DNA from: Pelargonium nanum
Lineage: Eukaryota > Streptophyta > Magnoliopsida > Geraniales > Geraniaceae
Reading direction: 5' to 3'
Assembly (NCBI GenBank): GCA_036897485.1
Contig: JAYMTF010000651.1
Location: 1-32,176, forward strand
DNA length: 32,176 nucleotides
In this document: positions 1 to 9,898 of the stretch, one piece after another
Position numbering within the stretch: position 1 is the first letter of the stretch
Layout of the letters: each line of letters begins with the position of its first letter
The notes under the pieces: generated by a model
What the model was told of the DNA's origin: nothing
What the model saw: only the letters and a program-made list of their open reading frames with translations
Databases searched by the model: none
Translations under genes and position numbers: made by a program

Positions 1-88
1 AATATAATAACCTAAAAATAGAAACAGGACACTCATTTTGGGACAAAAAATTTAGACAAACAGGACACTCATTTTGAAACGGAGGGAG
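1..88. mobile_element. Stowaway-like MITE, right end only
   Basis: The sequence ends in GAAACGGAGGGAG followed by TA at 89-90. Read in reverse this is CTCCCTCCGTTTC, the typical terminal inverted repeat of plant Stowaway (Tc1/mariner-type) MITEs, next to a TA target site. A short phrase, ACAGGACACTCATTTTG, occurs twice (about 26-41 and 60-76), as is common in subterminal DNA of these elements. The left end lies outside the window, so its length is unknown. Confidence 0.7.
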
Positions 89-1386
89 TATTTACTTATC
101 ATTTCGAGACTAATGAATTACCAATTATATAATTTTAAAAAGACAATCACCACTGTATTTCATGTTCATTTTTTTTTTGAAAATCATGTTCAATTTCTAA
201 TACATTAACCAGTAACCACTGAGATTTTGGACGTAACAATAAAATTTGATTTAAGTATAAAATTATAAAATCCAAATAATTACTTATAATTGATGGTACA
301 TACTACATAGGGGCAGTTATGGACGGTTGAAATAAATAATTATAGAAAGTGGCTCAGGTGGCGCCAGCAAGCCGAGCCGAGCCGATAACGGAGCCGGCTG
401 AGCCTTGTCGATGACGGTGTCTTTTATGGTGGTGCGGAGGGTATCGTCCGCATGTGCGCAATGCGCTTCGGTGGCCACGCTCTCTAGACCAGCGTGGGAC
501 CCACTCGCACCTACACTTCCTCTCTCTCGTGGACCCCACTACCTGGGTCCACCTCCTCGTGGCGTCTTACGGATCCTCCATGTCACTCATTTGGAATATG
601 CTTATTCGCTTAATTGTTAGGTTACAATTACCTAAATACCCTTTTATTTCCCAATTATTATTTTCCATATTAAAATGTGGGTGAATTGTATTTTAATTGC
701 AATGTTACATAATTTTCTTCTCCCAAAAAGTTAAATTATGAGCATTAATGGTTTTATAAAGCAAAATGGCTTGACTATTATTGTAATTAGTACATGCATG
801 CAAAGTTGTTGTTGAATACAAAGAACTAAAATTATTATTCATATAATTATTTTTAGTAAAAGGAGTGAACATTTTTATTTTTATTTAATATATTCGTAAA
901 GGGGACCCTCATAAATGCTAATTATGTGTTGTCAATTTGACCCAACCATTGGAGGTTCATTTACATAGTAATGACAAAAAAGCCAAACACCAAAACTTAT
1001 CTCCAAAAATAAATTTCTTCTTTTATAACATTTAACAATTTAATTACATTTTTGTACATTTTTTTTCTTGTTTGAATATATTCCATATTAGTCACTAACT
1101 ATTTATACTGTTATAAATGATAGTCAATTGAATTTGGTACTTAATTAATATTATTTTGTTTCGAATTAGTACAACATGTAACGATGTTGTTAATGAGTAT
1201 ATTTTTTAAAATATATTTATATTCATTTTTTTTGGCGTAACAACCAAATGACACTTTAGTTAAATTTACAAATGTGGTCATTTTGAAACAAAAATATACG
1301 ATGAGAAAACAAATTAGACAAAATTGACATGACAATCATGTCATCAATTATACAGTTTTCGTTGCAAATTGGTCTTCATTAGTAAC
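89..1386. other. AT-rich intergenic DNA with one GC-rich island
   Basis: No convincing gene is visible. Most of this stretch is AT-rich with stop codons in all frames. The exception is a GC-rich island at about 345-595, described separately. The short open frames over the island lack codon structure and resemble no family I know. Confidence 0.6.
494..552. promoter_or_regulatory. Cluster of three TCP-type motifs in a GC-rich island
   Basis: GTGGGACCCAC at 494-504 contains the class I TCP consensus GGNCCCAC on both strands. GTGGACCC at 529-536 and its inverted copy GGGTCCAC at 545-552 match the class II consensus GTGGNCCC and form an 8-bp perfect inverted repeat with an 8-nt spacer. The surrounding island (345-595) is far more GC-rich than its flanks. 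This looks like regulatory DNA, possibly for a gene left of the window, but no transcription start can be assigned. Confidence 0.35.
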
Positions 1387-1545
1387 CACTACTAGAATTA
1401 CCGCTTTAAGAAGCAACCAAAATTTGTCTCCAATAGCAAATTGCGTCTCTCATAATTAAATTACTTCAGTCGTCTCCGAAAAGTTGGTAACGTATGATTT
1501 GTTTTAGGAAACAACCAAGTTCAAACTATCTTTAAAGTAGGCTAA
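1387..1545. mobile_element. CACTA (En/Spm-like) terminal fragment
   Basis: The stretch opens with CACTACTAGAATTACCGC, the terminal motif of plant CACTA transposons. It is followed by AAGCAACCAAAATT and AATAGCAAATTGCGTCTCTC, which resemble the subterminal repeats of these elements. No matching opposite end (CTAGTAGTG) was seen nearby, so this is a solo end or a decayed non-autonomous copy. The right boundary is approximate. Confidence 0.55.
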
Positions 1546-1619
1546 GAATCCCAAACTCCTATACTTTGGAGAGAGCCTCGACTAACCGATCTCATATAAC
1601 CATATTTTTTGTAATCAAG

Positions 1620-1712
1620 CGAAGACAAGTGTTTAAAACGCTTTGAATTTTATTTGAGATATTGAGTTCAATCTCTTATAATAATAATAATATGTTATAT
1701 ATATATATATAA
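1620..1712 (+). repeat. Decayed SINE fragment ending in TAA/TA microsatellite
   Basis: The segment around 1638-1680 (ACGCTTTGAATTT, TTGAG, GAGTTCAA, CTC in order) matches, with decay, the 5' tRNA-like part of the better-preserved SINE at 9899-10103, including a degenerate B box. It runs into TAA repeats and a TA run at about 1678-1712. It is probably an older, truncated copy of the same family. Confidence 0.4.
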
Positions 1713-1910
1713 GGAAAATGAAGAATTAAAAGAGCAAAACAAAACATTTTCCCTTTTATTTTGTAATTTAATTTATAGTGACTATCGAATATAAAGTTCT
1801 TTGTTCTAAAAAGATCAATTTTTTTAAGGGCATAGTATTTATTCCAATTTTCTTCAAACACTACCATTTGCATTTAGTTTTAAAATTGACACTTCACTCT
1901 AACATGATCG

Positions 1911-2188
1911 CACGTGTCGAAAAAGCAACTTAGTTTTTTCCCACTCTTCCCTATAAAAACCAGCCCGACCGAATTTCCCACGTGCCAATCAATGAACGAA
2001 GGGCATTTTCGTATTTTCACCGCCACCTTCCCATCAAAATGTTCCGGTATAACCATACTTCCCCGCTAACCAAAAATTCGCTCGGTACAAAAACATGCCA
2101 CGTCACCGCCATAGCGCCCCTAAAAATTGCCATGTCAGCAAGTGGGTCCCACGGGTACGGAAATGCCACAGAGCCTCCAAATATAAAT
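1911..2188 (+). promoter_or_regulatory. Putative ALKBH10 promoter
   Basis: CACGTG G-boxes lie at 1911-1916 and 1979-1984, and a GCCACGTCA element lies near 2098. The palindrome GTGGGTCCCAC at 2142-2152 carries the class I TCP consensus on both strands. TATAAAT at 2182-2188 would place transcription start near 2215. From there to 2385 there is no ATG, so the gene's start codon would be the first AUG of the message. A second TATA-like string, TATAAAA at 1952-1958, could serve a longer transcript that would then contain upstream ORFs. Confidence 0.45.
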
Positions 2189-2384
2189 CACCATCTCCCA
2201 AAACCCCTTTTCTCTGCTGTGAAACAAAACACCAACAACCCTCTCGCTTCTCTCTCTCTCATCGCAACCGGTTCGCCTATATTTCGGCCGATACGCAGCG
2301 CCGGATCCGATAAATCTCCCGATTTTTCGGTCCTCGGAGGTAAAAAAAGGCGAGGCCTCATTGTACCAGAAATTTTTCACTGGT

Positions 2385-5300
2385 ATGCCGATGGCGGCTG
2401 GGCCAGCGTCTCCGACGTCCGATCGAGCTCCGGCGGCAGTTCAGCCACCTCCCATGCTCATGACCGACGCCGTCGCCAAGGACGCCATTATCGCCTGGTA
2501 CCGCGGCGAGTTCGCGGCGGCCAACGCCATCATCGACGCCCTCTGCGGCCACCTGGCGCAGCTCGGTGGATCGGACTACGACGCCGTCTTCACGGCGGTT
2601 CACCGGAGGAGGCTCAATTGGATCCCCGTCCTCCAGATGCAGAAGTACCACTCTATTGCTGACGTGGCGGTGGAGCTGCGGCGTGTCACGGCGGCCAAGG
2701 TGGCGGAGAGCCGAGGGGAGGAGCACGGCGTCGCCGCCGCGGCGGCGGAGGTGAAAATGTGCTCGGAGGAGAAGAAAATTGTCGAATTGGAGGAAAAAGC
2801 GGCGGCGAGTAAAGGCGGCGATGAGGTTGCGGAAGAGGACGATGCTCCTGATAGTGATATCACTGATTCAGGTAAGTTCTGATTTTTTTTTTTAAAAAAA
2901 GTCGCTTTCCTCTTTCCATTTTTTTTCATCGATTCCAGATTTTTCATCGGAAATTGTGAAGAAAAATCGGTGAAGATCTCATATTTTAAAACATTTTTTT
3001 TCTTGATTTTACTCTGAAATTTGTGTGCTCGTTCTAAAGTGCATTGTTTGGATGCCGAGAAAATGTTGAAAAAGAAAATTTCCTCAAAAAGTTCATGTTT
3101 TTTTGCTTAAAAAGGTTTAATTTTATCGTTACTCTGTTTAAACTGTTCTTGATTTAACAAATAAAATCCCTGCATGATGTGATGTTGAGTACAGTTAGAA
3201 AATTAAACTTTCTGAAAAGAAGAGTCTTTTATGAGCGTTAGATACAGAAAAATTAAGATCTTCACTTAGCTCGATGTAACCAGTTGACGTAATTTAGATT
3301 ATTTAATAACACAACAGTTAATTACTAAACAATTACGGAGTATTTTAGTAATTAAGAGAATCTAAAAAGAAAAGAAATATTTTCAAATTTCACTTTCCTT
3401 CATTTTCTCAGGAAACAAACAGCAGTCAAACATCTGTTTACCGATCCTCGCATTCAAATCCGCCTCCTCTTACCTTTTCAAATATGGAAATTAGATTATT
3501 ATTTTTTAAAAAAATTCGTGAAAAACAGTTTTTTATTTTTATTTTCATTTTTTTGATATCGTTGAGGTTGTTACTCTCCAGGGATTAAGTGTCTGTGTCT
3601 GAAAAAAGTTCCGCTGCGAACGGAGGCGTAACTGGTAGTTTTAGGTAGCAGAGGATCCACCGTTGATTTAGAGTCTAGAGATGTGTTATGTTAGGTGGCG
3701 AGCGATCACAACCGTCCGATCTCGTCGGTGACGTCACGGGTGATTATGTTGGAGGGTGTGTTTTGACATTTGGGTGGTGATCCCAAAGAAAATCACAGGC
3801 CGGGTCAACTCGGGCGAGTTACCGGGTCAACTCGGGCGAGGCATCCAATGTGAGGAAGAGACAAAAACTGGTGTTGTTGGTCAGCAAATTTTTAGGATTG
3901 AGCTGTTTCTACTTTCTAGTTCTTACATGTCCTGTTTCTCTTGACAGTTAAAGATTTTTGTCTTTAACTGTAACAAGAAACAAACATTTTCCAAGAACCA
4001 AGGAAGGTACTAAATGGGTTTAATTATATTTGTAAAAAAAAAAAAACATGTTTGGAAGTGATTTCCTCGCATTTCCCTCATAATTTTGCTAGTAAAGTTC
4101 GTTGCAAATTCATCGTAATTTATATTTATGGCTACAAATCATAAATAAAGTTGGGTCGATCATTGATTGTTTTGTGAATTTAATGTGAACAACAATTGGT
4201 AACTGAGGTGAATTCAATGTTGCAATGCTTGTTCTTTTGTTGTCATGTGATTTGGATATTTGATTGAACTGTTGCTCTACTGTATCATTGTGAGTTCATT
4301 TAAGATAGTAACAAATTGGGTTTCTTGTTTTGATGTTTTTGGATTTAATGCAAATGTTAGAGTTGCAGAGAATCATGTCTTTTGTGGAAGTTTCTTGCAA
4401 ATGGACATTTCAGTACATGAGTTGTTTTTTTGGAGCTGTCCTTGGATCTTCTACTGTCTGATTATGTTATGTTTGTTAGGTTCTCAAGACGTGCAGCCCG
4501 CTCCACAAGACGTGGACTTGTGCTCGAATCATGAAGATTGCGATGCACGTAACGCGCAGATCAAGTTGACAAAAGGTTTCACAGCGAAGGAGCCAGTGAA
4601 AGGGCATATGGCGAGTTCCCTTTTTTCCCGAAATTTAAACACTTTCGTGAATGCATAAAATTCAATAAAAGAAAGTAGTTAAATTTTGATTGTATATTAG
4701 TGTACTGACTATCACAAATGGTTGCGTCGGACAGGTGAATGTTGTGAAAGGATTGAAGCTATACGAGGACATATTCACTGACGCGGAGCTCTTGAAGCTC
4801 ACTGATTTTGTGAATGAACTCCAAGTTGCTGGCCAGAATGGTGAACTCTCAGGTAAGTGCCCGTCTCACAACCTTTCATCTTTCATCGCTCGAGTTATCA
4901 CTTAATTGCATTGAGAAATTCACGAAACGAGCACCCGATGCCTTGCTAAATATATCGTTTTGGTTGAATTATGCATAAATTGGCAATAGAATAACTTGCT
5001 TGGCGAAAAGATGTAACATGTTTGTTTCTAACATCTAAGTGGCTTCTCTTGAATGAATATAGGCGATACCTTCATTTTATTCAACAAGCAGATCAAAGGA
5101 AACAGGAGAGAGCTGATTCAGTTCGGGGTTCCGATTTTTGGACATGTAAAGGAAGACGATGCAAACAACAACCAATCAAGTAAGATGAGCTAATTAGCTT
5201 TTACGGTTATATATATATATACTTGTGGAGAATCGGGTTTTGATTATTTGTGTTTTTAGGTAATATAGAGCCAATTCCAGCTCTTCTTGAAAGTGTCATT

Positions 5301-6220
5301 GATCACATGATCCAGTGGCAACTACTACCAGTATATAAAAGACCAAATAGTTGCATCATTAGCTACTTTGATGAGGTATTGTACAATTTAAGCTTTTGCC
5401 TTTCAATGTAAATTAGCTTTGTAGCGTAAAGGTGAAGTCGAAGACTGATCGGATATCGTTTTCTTGTAGGAGGAGCATTCACAGCCTTTCTTGAAACCAC
5501 CTCATTTGGAGCAGCCCATCTCTACTCTTCTGCTCTCCGAATCAACAATGGCTTTTGGGCGTATTCTCGTGAGTGATAACGATGGAAACTATAAAGGACC
5601 GCTCATGTTGTCGCTCAAAGAAGGGTGCGTATTCTAAATTCTCAAAAACTGATATGTTCATGTAACAACTGACATGTGAACTCATTAAATTTAACAAAGA
5701 CGATGTCTCAGACGGTATTGACATAGTCCTAACTTTTCACAGGTCACTCCTAGTCATGAGAGGAAACAGTGCTGACATGGCAAGACATGTCATGTGCCCT
5801 TCTCCGAACAGGCGGGTTAGCATCACGTTCTTTAGGGTCCGGCCAGACTCCTCCAACCAATGCCTGTCTCCAACGACAATCCCTCAGACTACAGCAATGA
5901 CTCTATGGCAGCCTGGAGTGCCCTCCCCTTACCATACTCCCAATGGAGCTCTCAATGGCTGCGAGGCAATGGATGCGATCCCCAAATGGGGAGTCCTTCG
6001 TGCTCCACTTGTCATGTTAGCCCCGGTTCGCCCTATGGTTCTCACCCCGAGAAGGCTCCCTAGGGGTGGAACAGGCGTTTTCTTGCCATGGACAATGGGA
6101 TCAAGAAAACCCGCAAAGCATCTTCCACCTCGCGCCCAGAAGAATCGCCTTCTCGCATTACCTTCTCCCGTGGAGGCGCGTGTAGCAGAGTCCACATCGA
6201 ACTCGGGCATCACTGTTTGA
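2385..6220 (+). CDS. ALKBH10B: ALKBH10-type RNA demethylase (2OG-Fe(II) oxygenase), 7 exons
   Basis: The family removes N6-methyl groups from adenosine in mRNA using 2-oxoglutarate and Fe(II). Deduced exons are 2385-2871, 4480-4610, 4735-4852, 5063-5179, 5260-5375, 5470-5624 and 5743-6220, with compatible phases, giving 533 residues. Residues 1-200 are a variable, Ala/Glu-rich N-terminus. The AlkB-like core runs from about MVNVVKGLKLYEDIF (206-220) to 410. Visible iron ligands are H335 and E337 in PPHLEQP (an HxE motif, as in Arabidopsis ALKBH10B) and H390 in DMARHVMC. Arginines in NRRVSITFFR are the likely 2OG contacts. The C-terminus (411-533) is Pro-rich and low in complexity. ATG 2385 is chosen as the first in-frame ATG, with another at 2391. 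Intron 2 appears to use a GC donor. Whether it is the 10A or 10B orthologue cannot be decided here. Confidence 0.93.
3575..3950. promoter_or_regulatory. GC-richer segment inside ALKBH10 intron 1
   Basis: Intron 1 (2872-4479) is mostly T-rich, but this part is more GC-rich and holds a perfect TGACGTCA palindrome at 3729-3736 (bZIP/TGA-type core). It also holds an 18-bp direct repeat, CGGGTCAACTCGGGCGAG, at 3801-3818 and 3823-3840. It has no splice-compatible reading frame that I can link to the gene. It could be an intronic enhancer or the remnant of an insertion; nothing in the sequence decides this. Confidence 0.3.
4611..4734 (+). other. Probable GC-AG intron (ALKBH10 intron 2)
   Basis: The exon 2 frame ends KGHM at 4610 and the conserved continuation VNVVKGL begins at 4735 after ACAG. 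The only junction that keeps frame and matches the remembered family phrase MVNVVKG is ATG|GCGAGT, a GC donor. The GT four bases downstream (GCGA|GTTCCC) would shift the frame and destroy the AlkB domain. Confidence 0.7.
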
Positions 6221-6785
6221 AGGAAAAGTTCAAATTGGTGTGAAATGTGAAGTCGATCTGATATGCATGGCCTTGAGAGGAGCATCAGGTTGTTCACTTG
6301 CTCAGAAGGAGCATTTTCTCTTATTTGTACAAACAAAGGCCAGGTGGTTTTTTTCTTTCAGGAGTTTGTTAATTTCATTTTCTTTCTGGGTTTTGCTTCC
6401 CTTTTTCCTCAGTAAGATTAGGTTAATTTCTAGTGTTGGTCACTATACTTTTCTTGGATGCCAATCATCAACCATGGTGGGGCTTTAGAAGTAGTTGAGC
6501 TTTGAGTTTGAGGAGTGTGAATTAGCACTAGTAGAGGGCAGAGTTTTGTATCAACTTCAGTCATTTATATCAATCTTTTCTAATTTACAGACACATCTCT
6601 ATTCTCCCATTTGAGAATTGCTTTATCATCCTTGTGAATGTTTCTTTTCACTTTCACAAGTTAATCATATCAGTTTACTGGATTATACAAGTAGCTTCTG
6701 GGATGTGAACCAGAGTTTTGTATTGCTTTGAAATGGTGAATTAACAAAGCACAAATTATTCTCTCAAAACAAGTCTTCAACCAGC
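6221..6785 (+). other. ALKBH10 3' untranslated and flanking DNA
   Basis: This is T-rich DNA following the ALKBH10 stop. It has no open frame resembling a gene and the poly(A) site cannot be fixed. It holds nothing else I can support. Confidence 0.4.
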
Positions 6786-7160
6786 TCAGTCATGAGCCAC
6801 TCTATTTGCATATCTATGGGTAAAAGAAAAAACACAACTAGCAAAGCATCTTGATAAGTTGTTTATATTAAAAAACACAAGACCAAAGACATTAGAATAC
6901 TCCCCTTCGGTGGAAATCGATTGAGTCACTTGTAATACGTCATTCTCGAACATTACTTGGCTCCAATTCCGGTCTATTGTCAATTTGACTACTCTTTGGA
7001 GGGCCACTGCTTCCACCATTCGAGTCTTATTAGCACAAACTCATGAAATTAGACCGAAAACATTGATGTCCCCTCTCCAGCCTGCAAAGCCTGCTGACAC
7101 CCCACAACCCACCACTCTACTTGAAACACCCCCAGCCGCTTGATGCTTCTCCAACACAAA
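6786..7160 (-). mobile_element. RNase H-like (RVT_3) remnant of a LINE
   Basis: On the minus strand, 7019-6786 encodes a frame with the order MVEAVALQR, SQVMFENDVLQV, RCFASCVFSFTHRYANRVAH. This is the order seen in the RNase H-like domain at the C-terminus of plant L1-type LINEs and in related RVT_3 proteins. The same frame continues upstream past a single TGA near 7041 into ANKTR and weaker similarity. There is no intact start, catalytic N-terminal part or reverse transcriptase. It is a short decayed fragment unrelated by position to the larger LINE at 25.2 kb. Confidence 0.55.
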
Positions 7161-7855
7161 ACTGATATGAGCTTTTAGGCAACACGTTCGCGTGTCGGTG
7201 AGATGAGCAGTGTTCACCGTATCTACTACCATGCTTTTTGTTCTCGTTTGAGATTTTCAATGAAATCGTCAAAATAATTGTCGTAATACTAAAAACTCAA
7301 AACTAAACACTTGTCAACATGACAAGTACTTGTTAACCAAACAAGAAAGAAGCTTTCAATAAAATAGCTCAGCAGTTTTAAGTCTGAAGCTGAGTAAGAA
7401 TAGGAATAATATACATGATTGTCCCTTTCAAATGGAAGAGGCAACAAACTTAACATAATATACTTGGAGAAGTAGAAATTAAGGAACCACCTGGGAGTAT
7501 TAGAACTCAAGTAAAGCTATTTTTCTATAATATTATACTCTTTATTAATTTCCATTTGAACTCATAGGTACATTGTCCCAACTCACAAGTCTCAACAAGG
7601 ATCATGAGTATCTCCATACAGTACATCAATTACCACACACATCTTCTAAAGGATCTGTACAAAGGTATACAAAAGAAAACAACAAATTTATTATGAACAC
7701 AATTGCATTAAATTTGAATACTGATATAGACCATAACAAAAGAAAATGAAGAGGATAGAAACTAATCAACTTGACAACTTAGAATTGAATCCTTCCCAAC
7801 CTATAAATATATTTAACAGTAGCAGGAACAAATATAGAGGAATATATGCTAGACA
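7161..7855. other. Intergenic DNA and BSD gene 3' flank
   Basis: This is AT-rich DNA with no coding signal. The part next to 7855 is presumably the 3' UTR of the minus-strand BSD gene. Confidence 0.4.
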
Positions 7856-9364
7856 TTAAGCTTTAACAGGTTCATCATCATCTTCAATATCCCAACTCAA
7901 ATCTTCCTCTTCTTCTGCAACACTCAACCGCTTCCGCAGGTCCACTCTGTTAGGGCTTCCACTTTGAGTCAGTCTCTTATCATCGTCAATGCTGCTAAGA
8001 TCCTCAATCTCATCCCAACCAAGGTCTTCTTCCTCGGGCAATGATGGCTGGCTTGATACCACCGAATAGTCACTGCCTTTAGAAGATTCTCTTCCATGGT
8101 CAGACTTAATTTCCGAAACCACCACTTTCTCCTCAGGTTTTGATTCTGCTTCTTCCTTGTTCCCTCCGGAACTCTTTTCCAAATGTGCTTTCTCATCATC
8201 ATCATCATTATCATCACCATTTCTACTTGATTCTTCTGCAGCCTTGCCCACATTATCCTCACTAGCAATATTCTCTCCCTTATCATCAACTTTAGCGCTT
8301 TCAATCTTCGATGCACCGTCCACACTATCCTGCTTTCCGGGTTGATCAGAATCTTTTCCAGCCAAGTCCTCCTTTTTCAATGGACCACCTTGAATATCAG
8401 TGCTCGTCCCTTCCATATTTTGAATGGCGACTCGTGACTTCTCATCATCCTTGGCACTATCATCAGAAGTTTCTGAACCCATTTCCCGATTCTCTTTCAA
8501 CACCGAATGGTTCTTATTATGCTTCTCCTTCTCCTTCTCGTCGTCCGAATCATCGACATCCCAACTCAGCTCTTCCTCTTCAGTCGAAATGGCCCGGTTC
8601 ACAAGCTTAACTCTGAAATCCTCAGTTTGTTTAAGCTTATGCACCTTATAGAAGTACCTACACCAAAATGTCTGGTGATCAACACTACCCGGAACAACCC
8701 TTTTGTAAACACTCTCCATAGCTCCATTTTCTTCCAACAAAATCTCAATTTCTTCCCTTTTCTCCTCCAAAACAAACCCTAATTTCCACTTACTATAATC
8801 ACTCAAATCCTCAGGCTCCTCACAGTACGTACTAACATCACCCTGAATCGCACGAACCTGAGCATCAAACCTACTGTAACGTTTCGAATTGAAGCTCTGA
8901 TTTTGATTACTACCATAATTGTTACTGTCAGACGATTCGGATTCAAGATCAGCGGCTAGGATTACCTCCTTGCCGTGAGAGATGATCTGAGCCGTACCTT
9001 TGATCACGGTGCTCCCGATTTCATCGATGGCCTGGCTCACCGTCTCCAGCGACCCCTGCGCCACCTCGATCTCCTTCTTCAGACCCGACCCGAATTCCTG
9101 GAGGTCCCGCCGGTAGGTCTCGATGACCGATTCCGATTTGACCGTTAAGGTTCTCATCAGACCTCCGAAGCTCCATCCGCCATTCGATTCAGGCTCAGAT
9201 TCAGATTCAGAATCGGGATCAGGGTTTGATTCGTGCTGTTTCGTCGGCGAATCGGGATCTGAATCCGACGAATCGGAACCTCTTCGTTCATCGATTTTGG
9301 AAGATTCGGGATCGGATCTGGGAGGTTCTGGCTCGTCGGAGAAGACGGATTTGAAAAAATTCAT
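7856..9364 (-). CDS. BSD domain-containing protein, single exon
   Basis: The product is 502 residues with no intron. The N-terminal 60 residues are rich in Asp, Ser, Glu and Pro. A predicted helical segment (70-135) precedes the BSD domain at about 190-246. The domain is marked by KWKLGFVLEEKREEIE and by FWCRYFYKVHKL, which carries the paired aromatic residues that define the BTF2/SYAP/DOS2-type fold. The C-terminal half is acidic and low in complexity and ends with spaced acidic E/D-L-S/G-W-D motifs near 265, 448 and 490. Plant proteins of this layout are annotated only as BSD-domain proteins and a molecular role is not established. The start is the first ATG after a 5' leader carrying a telo-box, and the stop is TAA at 7856-7858. 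From memory At1g03350 is a BSD protein adjacent to RRP4 in Arabidopsis, consistent with orthology. Confidence 0.92.
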   Translation of the reverse strand: MNFFKSVFSDEPEPPRSDPESSKIDERRGSDSSDSDPDSPTKQHESNPDPDSESESEPESNGGWSFGGLMRTLTVKSESVIETYRRDLQEFGSGLKKEIEVAQGSLETVSQAIDEIGSTVIKGTAQIISHGKEVILAADLESESSDSNNYGSNQNQSFNSKRYSRFDAQVRAIQGDVSTYCEEPEDLSDYSKWKLGFVLEEKREEIEILLEENGAMESVYKRVVPGSVDHQTFWCRYFYKVHKLKQTEDFRVKLVNRAISTEEEELSWDVDDSDDEKEKEKHNKNHSVLKENREMGSETSDDSAKDDEKSRVAIQNMEGTSTDIQGGPLKKEDLAGKDSDQPGKQDSVDGASKIESAKVDDKGENIASEDNVGKAAEESSRNGDDNDDDDEKAHLEKSSGGNKEEAESKPEEKVVVSEIKSDHGRESSKGSDYSVVSSQPSLPEEEDLGWDEIEDLSSIDDDKRLTQSGSPNRVDLRKRLSVAEEEEDLSWDIEDDDEPVKA

Positions 9365-9370
9365 GGGAAA

Positions 9371-9548
9371 TTAGGGTTTTTGGAGATTGGAAAGAAAGTG
9401 GAAGAAAATGATTTGTCTTAGAAAATGAGAATCGTGAAGGGACTTTCGGTGGCTTGGTGATGGTGATGGTGGTGGTGTGTATCGATATAGAACAAGAGTT
9501 CTTGGATCAGTGGGGTGGGGTTTGCTATAATGCGCCTGGTACCACGTG
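9371..9548 (-). promoter_or_regulatory. BSD gene leader and proximal promoter
   Basis: AAACCCTAA (a telo-box, minus strand) lies at 9371-9379, a few bases upstream of the ATG at 9364. A CTATATC string lies near 9483-9489 and a CACGTG G-box at 9543-9548. A GATGGTGATGGTGGTGG microsatellite lies between. Telo-boxes are common near starts of plant genes for growth and translation functions. Confidence 0.4.
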
Positions 9549-9888
9549 CGCACCATGGGTCGGTGGCCGGTCGATGTCTCTGGCCGGTCTGATCTTGGCC
9601 AATAAATTTGGGCCTATCATTGAATGATTGGGTGTGGAGTTTTGAATTGGCCCATATTTGGATGAGTTTCTATGTATAAAAAATTGAACACAAAAAGGAA
9701 ATTTATTAATCAAGAATTGAAATCCACTCGACACATAATTTGAACGTCTTACTAACACATGGACTACTTGATTCGCAAGTACTTTAACAAGATCAAACTC
9801 TAAGCTAACAAATAAAACCGTAAGAGCTAACATGTCATTAATAATCAAACTGAAAGCACTGATAGCCTAGCCTATACCCTGCAAAGCT
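9549..9888. other. Intergenic DNA upstream of BSD gene
   Basis: No gene is visible. TTTGGGCC (near 9607) and TTGGCCCAT (near 9647) are TGGGCC-type site II-like strings that might belong to the BSD promoter. Confidence 0.35.
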
Positions 9889-9898
9889 AAACTACTTA

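Noticed and set aside
1982-2662. A 226-codon plus-strand frame overlapping the ALKBH10 start
   Set aside because: It runs through promoter and leader sequence and then out of frame over ALKBH10 exon 1. Its second half is an Arg/Pro-rich shadow, and it has no ATG at its first codon.
4611-4620. GT donor at GCGA|GTTCCC for ALKBH10 intron 2
   Set aside because: It adds four bases and shifts the conserved VNVVKGL frame. The GC donor keeps phase 0.
5929-6336. A 135-codon minus-strand frame
   Set aside because: It lies antisense to ALKBH10 exon 7, whose own frame is continuous with the AlkB domain.
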